A stretch of DNA of 64,000 nucleotides from Rhabditoides inermis (Eukaryota; Nematoda; Chromadorea; Rhabditida; Rhabditidae). Position 1 is the first letter of the stretch; each line of letters begins with the position of its first letter. The position numbers and the translations under genes were made by a program. The notes below the pieces were generated by a model that saw only the letters and a list, made by a program, of their open reading frames with translations, ran no database searches and was not told the origin of the DNA. Positions 36,771-49,100 of this stretch are shown here, piece by piece. The stretch spans positions 1,249,501 to 1,313,500 of the forward strand of contig CAWZYM010000151.1 in assembly GCA_963966185.1 (NCBI GenBank), read 5' to 3'.

Positions 36771-39683
36771 GATGCTCACTGAAACTCCCTGCTTGGTACA
36801 GGTCAACTTCTCATGGTCTTATGCCCAGTGCAAGTGTAGGGGCTATTCTAAAATTGACACGTTTAGATATATTCCCACTTTCCACGTTGCAGTCAATTAA
36901 TTGTGTGAATGGTTTGTCTTTTAGTGTATTTAATGAAACGTATCTAAACTAAATAAATGGATGATTGGTATTTGAGATATTAGGTGAAGAGAGAAAAGGA
37001 AGAAGGAGGCTAATCCATTATCACCAGATACCTCGTCAACCGCGGTGACGTCAAAAAGGGCAGGGAGGCACTGAACAAGGTGAATGTTAGTTGCTACTAT
37101 TATAGTATGTGTGTATTAACTCACTTTTCTGTGAATACTAGTAGCTATTCATGTTCGTTACAACCAACATCATATCTGTCGTAACATCGCATATTCTGCC
37201 TACGTTTCGAAAACATTAAAGACAGCCAGTGTATCATGAATAATTGATTTACAATAACCCGAAAAATAAGTTAGAATCAAAACAACAAAGATTTTCCGAT
37301 CCTTGTAGCTGAAAACTCACCTGACTAGAATAGACGAATAGACAAGAATTACCTCTCATAGCAACACGTCTGTATAACTGAAGAAGACTATGTGGTTTGC
37401 CTGGAGTGTGTTCGAAGTTCAGGAACTGGAACACGACCGCGTTGTGTGTATGGAATATACTGGCTCCCCTTTCTAGATCTACGGTGGCGACTCTGCGTGG
37501 GTGGAGTTCGAGATGGAGGAGATCGAGGCTGCCAAGAGGGAGGAGCAGGCACACACGCACGAGGGGTGGGCATGAACGGGGGTTATTCGAAGAAACGATT
37601 GAACGTGCAAGTGCTCTGCTATGTTATGTACGGACTGAAACGTATATCGTGAAGAGCGAGTTGAGCTGGGGGTTTCCTGGTAGGCTAGGGGTTTCCTGTA
37701 TTTACTGATTGCGTCAATTGAGTGTACAAGTGATATGTCTTTTTATGTACGCACTGCAACGTATATCGTAAAGAAAGGGAAGAATTACGAATCTACAGGA
37801 GAGTGAACATGGGGTCAGTCTCTTCAAGTCCTTAAAAACCAAGTAGAGAACAGAGGACAGTGCAGGGTAGATGAGGGTATGGGAGACGAGCAGCTTTGTT
37901 ATGTACGTACTGAAACGTATGTTGTAAAGAAAGGAGTCTCGCAAATGTAACATGTAACTGGCTGGATACGCTATCGTGGTGTCTATGCAGATCATTGTAA
38001 CTTAGTTCTCACGCACTTCTCGCCCTAGAAAAAACTGTCCGAAACTGAAAAAGATCAGCAGCAAGGATCACGAATTGCCACGTATGTATGTGTTCTTTCT
38101 CGAGTGTCGATGCTTGCAGCTTCGTGCTCGCCCGCATCCTGTCCACCCCCCATGTCCGTCGCGCTTTCCTCGTCGGCTGCAGTCTGCAGATGTACCAGCA
38201 GCTCATCGGAATCAACACCATACTGTCAGATCTGTTTTTTTTTCTTCTCATTTTTTATTTATTTGTTTACTCTTATGAATCTTGAAAAAGGTCAGAAACG
38301 CACGCAAAAACCATCTTGTGCGTGCGTTTCTGACCTTCGAATTGTTTCAATAATACGAATGGAGTGGAGACTGTAGGTGACGGATGAAGATGTGAAGTGT
38401 TACTATGAATTTCAAACGCCAATTAATCTCTGCGCGCTATTGGAAATAAAGTGAAAACCTGAAATGTATTAAAAAAACATACAATGTTTTACAGTTCTGC
38501 AATGTCATTGCATTGCATGCATTTTTGAAACTCTCCGATGGCGGGCCAGGTTGCATAAAATGACATATGGATTTGGATTAGATGATTTTCATGAATCGAG
38601 TGAAACAGTCGCTTCCAGCTACTACACTGGCACGATTATCCAGTCTGCCGGAGTCGCCGACAAGATCACAACCATATGGATATCATGCGCCATATCCAGT
38701 CAGTTCATTGAACTGTTCACTTTTACGGCAAGGGAAAACTAATACGATAAAAAGCAAGCATGAAACATAGGTCGATAAACAAGACTAACTAACCATAGGC
38801 GGGCCAGTGCAAGTGGTCAGCTACATATTGGGGGGGGCTCACATTACATAAAAGCGATATAATAACTTACATGATACATTTTTTGTACGTTTACACCATA
38901 TCCTTGTCACATTCTTGCCACATCCAGTCAGTTACTCTCGCACTCTTTACGTTTCACAACATACACGTAAACTCGTTGGGTAGAGACCCGTTAATATGGT
39001 GAGTGAGTGCCTAGGGATAGGAATTTTAGGATTTCTATTTGTATCAAACTTGCAACCATAAAAAATAAAGACATAAAGTCCGCCGCCTGCCTCTCTCACG
39101 ATCAGTCCAAGAGCATATTCTCAGACTGGGTTTCTATCTGCAGGCGAGAAAGCATTCAGATTCTTTCAGTCAATATCTTTCGAATATACATACACCTAAA
39201 CTAGAACCAAAGATATAGATAATCGCTGAAATTAGGTGAGTAAAGTTTCCGCCAATTCTAGAATTCAAATAATCTTGCACCATTCGTGCACAAACGCGAT
39301 TTTTCACCGGTCTCGCGCAAGCAGCGCAATTTGGAATATACGAAAGCAATCCTTGATCGATGTCCTAGTCATTCAACATGATCCAAATCTCGTAAATTGT
39401 TTGCCACAGCGTATACAACATGCTTGCGCACAAGTTGTGCTCCAGGAGAATTGGAGAGGAACTTAGTCATAGATATCAAAAACTAAGAAAAATACAGAGA
39501 AACAAGAAAGAAAGAAAAAAACATATTTTGTATAACTCTGCAGGCGTGCAGGCGTTCGGGACGATCGCCCCGATGAAGCTGATCGAGCGAGTCGGCAGGC
39601 GGCCGATCCTAGTCTTCTCCATGGCTGGAGTCATAGTCGGACTGTGCCTCATGGGAGAGGCATTCCTACTCATAAACAAGGTC

Positions 39684-39724
<41 letters not shown>

Positions 39725-39740
39725 TCTCTCTCTCTTTTTT

Positions 39741-39771
<31 letters not shown>

Positions 39772-41671
39772 TTCTCTTACTTTCTCTCCTTCTCTCTATC
39801 TCTCTCACCAAATCCTTTTCATACCTCCGTGTCTATCGACCCTCTGAAATCTCACGCAGGAATCCTGACCGGACAGTCACTAGGAGATTGCGATACTTTT
39901 GAGTGAGTATACGTTTCACAAGTACAATGTGTTGGGTGGTGCATAGAAGGGACAATCAGCCTCTCCACTAGACCAACCCATACAATAGATAACAGAAATG
40001 GCAATCTAATCGAGCACCCTCCAATAGTAGCTGATCACTTGCTCACTTTCACGAAATCACAATTGTTGATACTTGCCAGGGAAACGTCAACAATTCTTCT
40101 TGCCGTGTAAATAAATACATTCAGCAACTGCGATTCGTGCGTGACGTCATCCGACTGTGGTTTCTGTGTGTTCCCAGGAGGTGCGGGGAGTGGACAGTGC
40201 CTGCCTACTGTTGAGACGGATGCCGATCATTCCAGTGTCGGATATTGTAGCAAAGTGAGTTAGTCTTATATAATTTATTAAGAAATCAATATTGATTGAT
40301 CAAAAACTTTCAGTCACCTCCTGCCAACTCGACCGGGTACAAGTGGCAAAGAGAGTATTGCACCACAAATTACACCGCTATTCCCATTGCTGTCATGGTG
40401 AGATGCTGTAGAATATTATCTTACACTTTTTTTACATTATCTAATATCGATATTATCTATCTAGTTTTTCAACGTGTCAGTTATAACGTCAAACGTTCAG
40501 GTCATCTACCTTCTTCTATACGCGTTCGGGATGGGGCCGCTGCCGTGGGTATTCAATGCTGAGGTGTGTAACTTAATTGTTACGAGTTACGATCAACAAT
40601 TTATTATGAATATTGCCGTGGCATTTCTTCCATCCCCTTCGAAGAAGGGGATGGAAAAAATACTTCTCTTGAATCGGGGAGCTACCTTTACTATCACCTA
40701 AAAGTTTTTTTATTAAAGGGAGTGTACACTCTGAATTTCGAAGTTGAGTTAGCACCGGGATGCAAAAATATGTTGAAAATGATGTACTTTTGTCAATGCA
40801 ACTATGTGTCGGAGATACCTATAAGTCGATGAAAAATTCTGTTGAACATTGAACATTGGCACCAATTGGCACCAATTTCTGCATTTTTGATTTCATTTTG
40901 CGCTCAATTTTCATCAACTTGCGGACATTTTCAGCAAATAGTCGTATTGACAAAACTGAGTCGTTTTCAACATATTTTCACATCCCGGTGCTAACTCAAC
41001 TTCGGAATTCAGAGTGTACACTCTCTTTAAGAAATACTAAACTTAAAATAACCAAACAGCTACTTGCAGGTGTACCCTCTGTGGGCGCGCTCCACTGCCA
41101 TCTCCATCTCGACCCTCACCAACTGGGTGTTCAATCTCATCGTATCACTCACCTTCCTATCACTCTCCGAGGCCGTCACCAAATATGGTACATATGCATG
41201 AGACCTATGCTTTTTTTTCAAGAGAGCAACTAGATATGTATACTAGCTATAACCTATAATTTATGACCTGAAATTATCATTTTTCATAAGATCAATTAAG
41301 TAACGTAAAAAAAATTAATTTTTGACCTATCGCGATTTCCCTTTCAAAAGACCATATGGACGGTGATGACCTATGACTCATCGTTATTAGCTGTTATCAT
41401 TTTAGAGAAATTTCAATAGTCATTCTGTCAGTTGGCTGAACTGTTCTTTTCTTTCCAGGCGCATTTTTCTGCTATGCCGCCATTTCGTTCACGGGTCTCG
41501 TCGTTTTCTACTTTTTCGTGCCCGAGACAAAAGGACTCACTGTGGAAGAGGTTGTTAACTTCTTACTATTAACATGATTATGAATTATAGGTGGAAGAAG
41601 TGTTCAAGCGGGAAGTGGGCACATCAACGAAAGACGAAGAAGAGAAGGCCGAGACGATCTCTCTGCACTAG
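33629..41671 (+). CDS. SLC2-family transporter, HMIT (proton/myo-inositol)-like
   Basis: Twenty exons, all in frame: 33629-33646, 33717-33850, 34184-34293, 34445-34541, 34785-34828, 35095-35169, 36046-36100, 36259-36369, 37028-37079, 37477-37565, 38120-38224, 38619-38698, 39544-39680, 39877-39902, 40125-40254, 40314-40397, 40501-40563, 41070-41187, 41459-41550 and 41591-41671. They give about 566 residues with twelve expected membrane segments. Sugar-transporter signatures: [13 protein letters not shown] in TM1, [16 protein letters not shown] in TM7, [20 protein letters not shown] in TM10 and [13 protein letters not shown] at the end. The long Cys-rich extracellular loop ([20 protein letters not shown] and NYT glycosylation sites) is the mark of the HMIT branch (SLC2A13 type), which takes up myo-inositol with protons. 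AATAAA is at 41741-41746. Introns hold a palindromic element, a GTT microsatellite and a MITE. Substrate is inferred from the family. Confidence 0.85.
35229..35870. mobile_element. Palindromic element with tRNA-like arms (intronic)
   Basis: Two arms of about 280 bp are near-perfect inverted copies, beginning ACACGGGCGGCC and ending GGCCGCCCGTGT, around a spacer of about 90 bp. Each arm has TGGCGGAATGG (A-box-like) and, about 45 bp on, GGTTCTATTCC (one mismatch from the B box), in a tRNA-sized segment. It lies in the transporter intron 35170-36045. Confidence 0.7.
36696..36770. repeat. (GTT)n microsatellite
   Basis: About 25 uninterrupted GTT units in the transporter intron 36370-37027. Confidence 0.95.
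40713..41030. mobile_element. TTAA-flanked MITE with 50-bp TIRs (intronic)
   Basis: Ends TTAAAGGGAGTGTACACTCT and its reverse complement, with inverted arms continuing to GAGTTAGCACCGGGATG, about 50 bp each; 318 bp in total and non-coding. It sits in the transporter intron 40564-41069. Confidence 0.8.
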
Positions 41672-41853
41672 TTCTCTCTCTCTTTCTCTTTCTCTCTCTC
41701 TCTCTCTCCAACAATGTACATACGAATGGGTGGCTACTCGAATAAACACATCACACTGTCTCGTTCGCTTTTTGTTGGCGACTCAAGGTTAACCGGAATC
41801 ATTGAACTGCGTCAATTGATTCTCTCTCACTCATCTCACATCATTTCACACGC

Positions 41854-43729
41854 ATGCTGTGGTCGCTGCTATTACTAGGCTATTCCCTCGCACAGCCCGA
41901 GTTTGACGGCCCGCCATTTGATCCATTTGGCGGTGGTCCGCCGCCGTGGAGACGGAGGGGACCATGGGGCATGGGACCAATGGGACCGGATGGTCCGATG
42001 GGTCCCCCATTCGGACCATTCGGCCGGAGACCACCGTGGATGCGACCGCCGTGGAGGCGAGGATGGAGACGATTCGGACCGCCCGATTTCGTGAGCTTTG
42101 GAAATTAGTGTCATCTCTATTGTTTGTTTAACTTTTGTCTTCTTCTTTTCTCGAAAATCAGACAATTCTTCACATCACCATTCTTCTATAATAATTCCGA
42201 ATTTGGAGGAATGAGGCGAATTCCTTACTCCGATGTCAGTTCCAGCCGCCTCCGCTGCCCGTGGAAGAGATGGTCGAGGAACAGCCAGTGCCCGCCCCCG
42301 CACCCCCCGCCCCCCCGCCCGCCCCTCCAGTGTCTGCCTATTCCGGAAAGGTAGTTTGATATTGATTATATGTATCGATTGTACATACATTCGTTACGCT
42401 AGATCACGGTGCAACACCAATAGATCTAGGAATGCAGTTGGTCACAAACGACAAACGAATTGCTAATGAAATTTAAGAGTATAGTGGAGGAAAGTGATAC
42501 TATTGTCTTTTTCAACACTGACACTAGTAGAATGATTGAATGACTGTAGATTTCTGTTAGTTATGTGGACGACGTGAAACGTATGTGATAAGTGTTTTGA
42601 TGATATGTGATATGTGATGTTCAGCCGATGTACCGCCATAGAAACAGTTTATTCTTCGCCTTTATCAAGGAAAGCATCACCTCAAACTTGGGTAATGTCT
42701 TTGTTCAGGTTCGACAGCTGATCGACGATGTCGACCGTCGCATGCCGGCGTTCCGAGCGCCCGGACAGAGCTACGAGAATGTGGGTTCAGTGATTTAATG
42801 ATCATGATTAAAGGAACAGTGGCGACTTGTTTTTGACTTTGAGTATTATTAAAAATCATATTAACCTAACACAATTGCATTTTTTGCGAAAGAACGACGA
42901 TTCTGCGTTACTTTCGAATCTGCATTGGCAAGAATGCAGCTGAAAATTTGAGTTCAAAATTGGTCCCATCACGATTAGCCTACCGCTCAAAGCTTCAATA
43001 TTGCAAAAATTGGGTTCGGAGACATATGCGGAAATGATAGATGACCTCTCACTTGTTTCATGGCTCAGTGCATGTGCGCTGCATTGTGGCACCGAGCTCG
43101 CTGGTTCGATTCCCGTTCGCGCCAAATGTTTTGCGCGTGTGAAAATGAGGAGTTGTGGCAGATTGTGGCAGAAATAAGTCGCCACTGTTCCTTTAAAGTG
43201 ACAATTTCACTTAAAAATGATATTATACTGATGAAAAGTTAATCGAAACATCAAATAACATCTAATAAGCCTGAAAACAAGAACTTTTTTCTTGATTTAA
43301 ACTATTTTTTACCCTAAAAAATAGTTGATTTTGAATGCTTTGTGGGTAAAAAGTGAGGTTACATCACAGTTGAGTGTCTAAAACGTCTTGAATGACGGGA
43401 ATTCTATAACAAAATTTTGACATGAAATTCAGTTTCTAGCATAAACTCAAGTCGTAGAAGCCGATAAATACATCCCTATGTGATACGCATCTAGAGTTCA
43501 ATAGTTATAGCCAGAAATTGTAAAGCGCGCCAATTCAAAATTCAAAAATTTTCCGATTGCGGATTAATAAAATTGTCACTTTAATGGTTTTCACTTGTCA
43601 CCCAAAGCACAGTGAAAGCGGACAAGAAAACGACCACGTTGTGACATTCAAGTTTAGGTCGTCAACCTGATGAAGCAGTTCTACATTCGACAGAGCGGTG
43701 TGCAATATGTGAGCCTTTTCAGTAATGTC

Positions 43730-43781
<52 letters not shown>

Positions 43782-46111
43782 TTTGCCTCGTTGAGAGAGG
43801 CACGCTCCGGCGACTGATCGCGAACATCTCGAAGTTTCTAACCACACTTTATCCAGGATCCTCAAACCATCTCCATTCCTCCCTCTGGATCGCGAAACGA
43901 ACTGCGCAGCAACGGACAGGTACCGTGAACATAAGAAATTTATTCGGAGTTCTGTTAGTTGGACTATACAAATTACAACAAAAAAAAGAAAGTCATACAC
44001 AATGCAGTAGATAGTCAAGTTTCACACAAGCCTCATAGTGTACCGATGCACAATTTCAATTAATTATTTTCTCGGTTTGGTTTTTGTTATCAAACTTATA
44101 TGACGATTCAGGTAGCGGGCGCAATGTTCGAGGCAGATATGATTCTCACGATGGCCCAGATGAGTCGCATCAGCCAGAGTGGAAGAAGGGCGCGGAGGTG
44201 AGCACGAAAACTTACTTTTTTATATTTTACTATACTGTAGCATTCACATACTTGTTCTCTGATATGTAAGAGTTTTGTGAGTCTTGATTTCGTAAAATAG
44301 TTGTTGAAGACAAACAAAGTCAATGACATTAGTTGTCTTTTTCGACGTCTAGTATATGCATATGATGAGAAACGTATTCATTTTCAGAAAGACTGTCTCG
44401 GATACGAACAAGCACTGGCCGCGCGGGATCATTCCCTATCGCTTCGCGGAAGATGATAGTCAGTCATTCCATTTACGTATACCGATTAGTGATTTTTTTA
44501 ACAATAAGACGGACACATTGACTGCCTGAAACGTAATTGATTTCTGTTTCTGTGATTTTTATTTTCATTTCAGGCACGTGGCAGACGCAGATCCGGCAGG
44601 CTCTTTCTTTCTACGAGCGCGCGAGTTGCGTGCGATTCCAGCTGATCACATCCGAGACCGCCGACCACATACTCTTCTACAGGGGAGAGGGGTGAGTTGG
44701 TACTGTTGCGAAACATTCGCTTGGTGCAGAAACTGATCAGTGTCATCGAAACGTCTTCTAAACAATACAGCTTTTAAAGTGACAATTTTATTGATCCGCA
44801 ATCGGAAAAAAATTGAATTTTGAGTTGGCGCGCTTTACGAATTCTGGCTATAACTATTGAACTCGATTTGCGTTTCACATAGGGTTTTTTTCGGTTTCTA
44901 CGACTTAATTTCATGCTAGAAACTGAATTTCATTTAAAAATTTCATTTCAAAATTCCCGTCATTCAAGACGTTTCAGACACACAACTGTGATATAACCTC
45001 ACTTTTTACCCACAAAGCATTCAAAATCAACTATTTTTTGGGGCAAAAAATAGCTTATGAACATGAAAAAAATCTAGTTTTCAGGATTACTAGATGTTAT
45101 TTGATGTTTCCATTAACTTTTTATCAGTATAACATCATTTTTAAGTGAAATTGTCACTTTAAAGAGTTTGGAGACCTGATTCTAAAACACTGTACACACC
45201 CTCCACTCCTAGTTGCTACTCGGCGGTGGGTCGTCTCGGAGGCGCGCAGGCTGTGTCCATTGGATATGGATGCGAGACGGTGGGTCGTCTCACTCTCATA
45301 TTCTACTCTTGTTTCCCATCTCTTTTCCGTACATAGTACATAACCATCAACCTGCGTTTGAATCTGCGTTCCTGGTACCGTACACAACCGTCATTTGTGC
45401 AAGGCGTTTGTTCTGTTCTCTCTCCACACCCCCTTTCTTCCAGCTGGGTATCATCTGCCACGAGGTGGGGCACGCTCTCGGATTCTGGCACGAGCAGGCG
45501 AGGCCAGAGAGGGACCAGTACGTCACGTGGGTACCTTATCTTTTCACGTGTCCTGCCTCAACAGCAGGCTTTGTTGTTCTAGCTGCTCACATTATTTCTA
45601 CCGATGAAAGTAACAAATAACAAGAACGTAATTCTGTGACTCTGCACGCGACAAGCGGTGTTTCATTGGTCAGGAGAAGCCTTCCGCCCGTCAATCACCC
45701 TAGCAATCCACGTATTTCCAGTATCAATACGGCGAACGCAGTGACTGGCACTGCCGGTCAGTTCGTCCGTAGGTCGGCGAGTGATTCGCAGGACTACGGA
45801 GTACCGTATGACTATGGATCCGTCATGCACTACGCTATCAATGTGAGCGACACAATTCTTTTCACAAAACCTTTGAAAACCAGACATATGTACAGTTTGT
45901 TCGTAATTGTAGTGATGGTACTTTTTCGACGAAGCAATGTGAAAAAGAAAGACATTCTAGTATCTTCGTACTTTTCAGGCGTTTTCGAGAGGCTCCAACC
46001 TGATTACGGTCGACCCGAAGAATCCGCTGTATCGATCGACCGTCGGGAACAGAGTGGAGCCATCGTTCCTCGATGTGAAGGCACTCAATAAACTGTACTG
46101 CTCAGGTGAGT

Positions 46112-46156
<45 letters not shown>

Positions 46157-49100
46157 TCTATCCACTTTCAGCCATCTGTCGCAACTCTCTTCCTTGTGCC
46201 AACGGTGGCTACCCCGACCCCAACAACTGTAACGTGTGTCGCTGTCCCACTGGTTTGGGAGGCACCTACTGCGACCGGCTGCAACCCAGTGGTGGGTACA
46301 TTGATTATTCTCGGTAAATATTTTATTTGCAACATGTTTACTGTATTGGGACAGGATTGATGATTGAGAATCAAGGGCTCTATATACAACACGAGGATTA
46401 GACAACCACGACAAACCACCAGTATATCCCTGCTCTGAAACGTATCGTTGCTGTAAGTGTAATCAATCGAACATGGTTATGCTGACGCACGTCTCCTCTC
46501 CGCTCTACTAGAAAAAAATCGAGAAAAGTTAAAAATGAAAAAGGATAATGGTAACCAAAGAACCAAAGAGATAAGGATAATGTTGAGTGTGCGGCGGTGA
46601 CCTGAACGCAGACTCTCAGTGGCGCAACCTTTCCTACTCCGGATCCAGCAGCTGCTATTGGAGAATCACAGCGGTCAGTCAGATCAATCATTTATCCTCA
46701 GTGATATGATCTATCTAGTGTGTACTCTATAACTACATTGACTGGATTGTAGAAACTCTAAGACTATGAATTCCTCGCTTGCAGCCTGGCCAGCGTATCC
46801 GGTTCGAGATAGCGCACGCCTACTTCCAGTGCGCTCCCACGTGCGAGGAATATGTGGAGGTGGGAAGGCGACATATCAAAGAGAGAGCACCCTTTCTTTC
46901 ACCGACTATTGTGTATGTGAAAAACGTCAGAACCCTATATATTCAAGGAACACGGAAGAGCGATTACACCACGTAGCCTCTGTGAGCTTTGATTCGTTGG
47001 TGAAACGTAAACACATCATTCTCATTGTCAGAGAAAGTCGCACAGTTTGCTTAACCTCTCATCATGTAAATTGAAGGAGCGGGTATTTTTTAAAACATTG
47101 GTGAACATTGAGGTGAAATACGAGCGTGACTTTGACCGGACGGGTATGCGGCAGTGTTGTCGGGCGGTCGGAGGACAGACAGTATCCAGTGGACACAGCA
47201 TATTCGTCATATCACACGCGGCAACCAGCAGTCAATTCGTCATACGATACAGGATAGGTGGGCGGGGTGGAGATACATACATACGTTTCAGGGGCATTGT
47301 GAAATGTGAATAATGTCCTGACATCAATGGGTTCGGGACATATAGATAAACAGATCGACAACACAGAATATTTTAAGGGTGATGTAAACAGGGCTGATGA
47401 ATGAATTTGTAATAGAGATACTGGCGTGAGTGAATAGTGAGTGAATATATAAAACAGTACATATGCAACCCCTACAATCTTCAGAACCGATCGCACAGCG
47501 CTCCCACGCTCCCGGTCCTCCCGCTATGATGGACACGCCTACTGGGGTGAGTCATACATCAATGAGTCATCTAACTCACTCATTCAAGTAGCAGTGCTAT
47601 TAGAGATGGTCCGGTTAAACTCTTCACGGTTTTTCGGTTCGGTTTAACCGGTTAACCGAACCGAAACTTCGAAAAACCGGTTCCGGTTAACCGATTTTGA
47701 AACGGTTTTCGGTTAACCGGTTAACCGAACCGTGACTTCAAAAAACCGGTTCCGGTTAACCGGTTTTAACCGGTTTTCGGTTATCGAAACCGACACTGAA
47801 GGTGTGAGATCATCAAAGATAGCGCGAAATTCAATCTCATTTGTCAGTTACCGCCATTGTTATGCAATACGATGGTTGGTCGTATCCTTCGTCCACAGTG
47901 ACAACACGGGCCAGAAGATGTTTATTGGCAGTCACAACATGCGCGTGGTGGTGTGCGCTATACACTGATGAGAGAGCGGGCCTTCGCAGCAGCCGCGCCC
48001 CTCTATTGCATCGATCGAGGTCATTACACATGGCCAGATGGGCCAGAGATAAGAGTGCATTAGTGCATACATAATCCGGACCATCGCATCCCACCCCTCT
48101 TAACATGATCTCGCCCTCGAGATCTAAGCAATGCACAACACTTATACAATGTGACTATCCAAGATACAGGTACAATGAAGCGGAGAACTCATGTACCTAA
48201 CGGACTGAGCAATAGTGTACTGCTGACAACGACTACAAAACAGTGTACTACTAACTGGCTCACCGCGACCTGCCCCCGTCTACTCTCCTATCTAGGGGGA
48301 CGGTGCTCGCACGGCTTCGCTCCTTGGCGATCCCTCCGGTCGGTACCAGGGGAGATGTGGCGAGGGCTCCTTGGCTCGGCTCGTCTCAGCATCAATATAG
48401 CTCGGCGGCAATGGGACTGGGGTCGTATCACTCGGAATATAGTCAAGTGTGGCAGGGAAAAGGGACTCGGCACGCGTGATGGGAACACTCACGCGGCTAT
48501 TCTGGGTGGTTCAAGTCCAGAATACGGGGGGTATAGAAAAAGAAGACGGTCAAAGAAATGAAATAGTTCGAATATTGTAATATAGACTGCAGGCCAATTT
48601 TCTGGACTGCAACTGGCGTTATCCGGTGATGTCGTGGTACAGCGAATAACAACAGCACAGCAAGTTGTCGATAGCCATGGGAAGAAATCGACCAGATGGG
48701 ACTCACAGTGCTGCTCCGCTTGTCTCCGGAGGAGTGTAGATGGTGGCTCCGGGCGGACGGAATCAGGGTGTAGCGGTACCCGAGATCTTTTCCAAATTAC
48801 AGCGACGTTGAACAGATGGAATACAGTTCAGACGACGTGAATTTGGCAGGTAGAACTTCCATGCAATACGATGGTTAGTCGTATCCTTCGTCCACAGTGA
48901 CAACACGGGCCAGAAGATGTTTATTGGCAGTCACAACATGCGCGTGGTGGTGTGCGCTATACACTAATGAGAGAGCGCGGCTGCGCAGCAGCCGCGCCCC
49001 TCTATTACATCGATTGGGGTCATACACATGGCCAGAGGGGCCGTGAATAGAGTGCATTGATGCATACGCTAATCCGGACCATCGCATCCCACCCCTCTAA

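Noticed and set aside
36696..36900. Open frame encoding poly-Leu from the GTT repeat
   Set aside because: Microsatellite translation inside a transporter intron.
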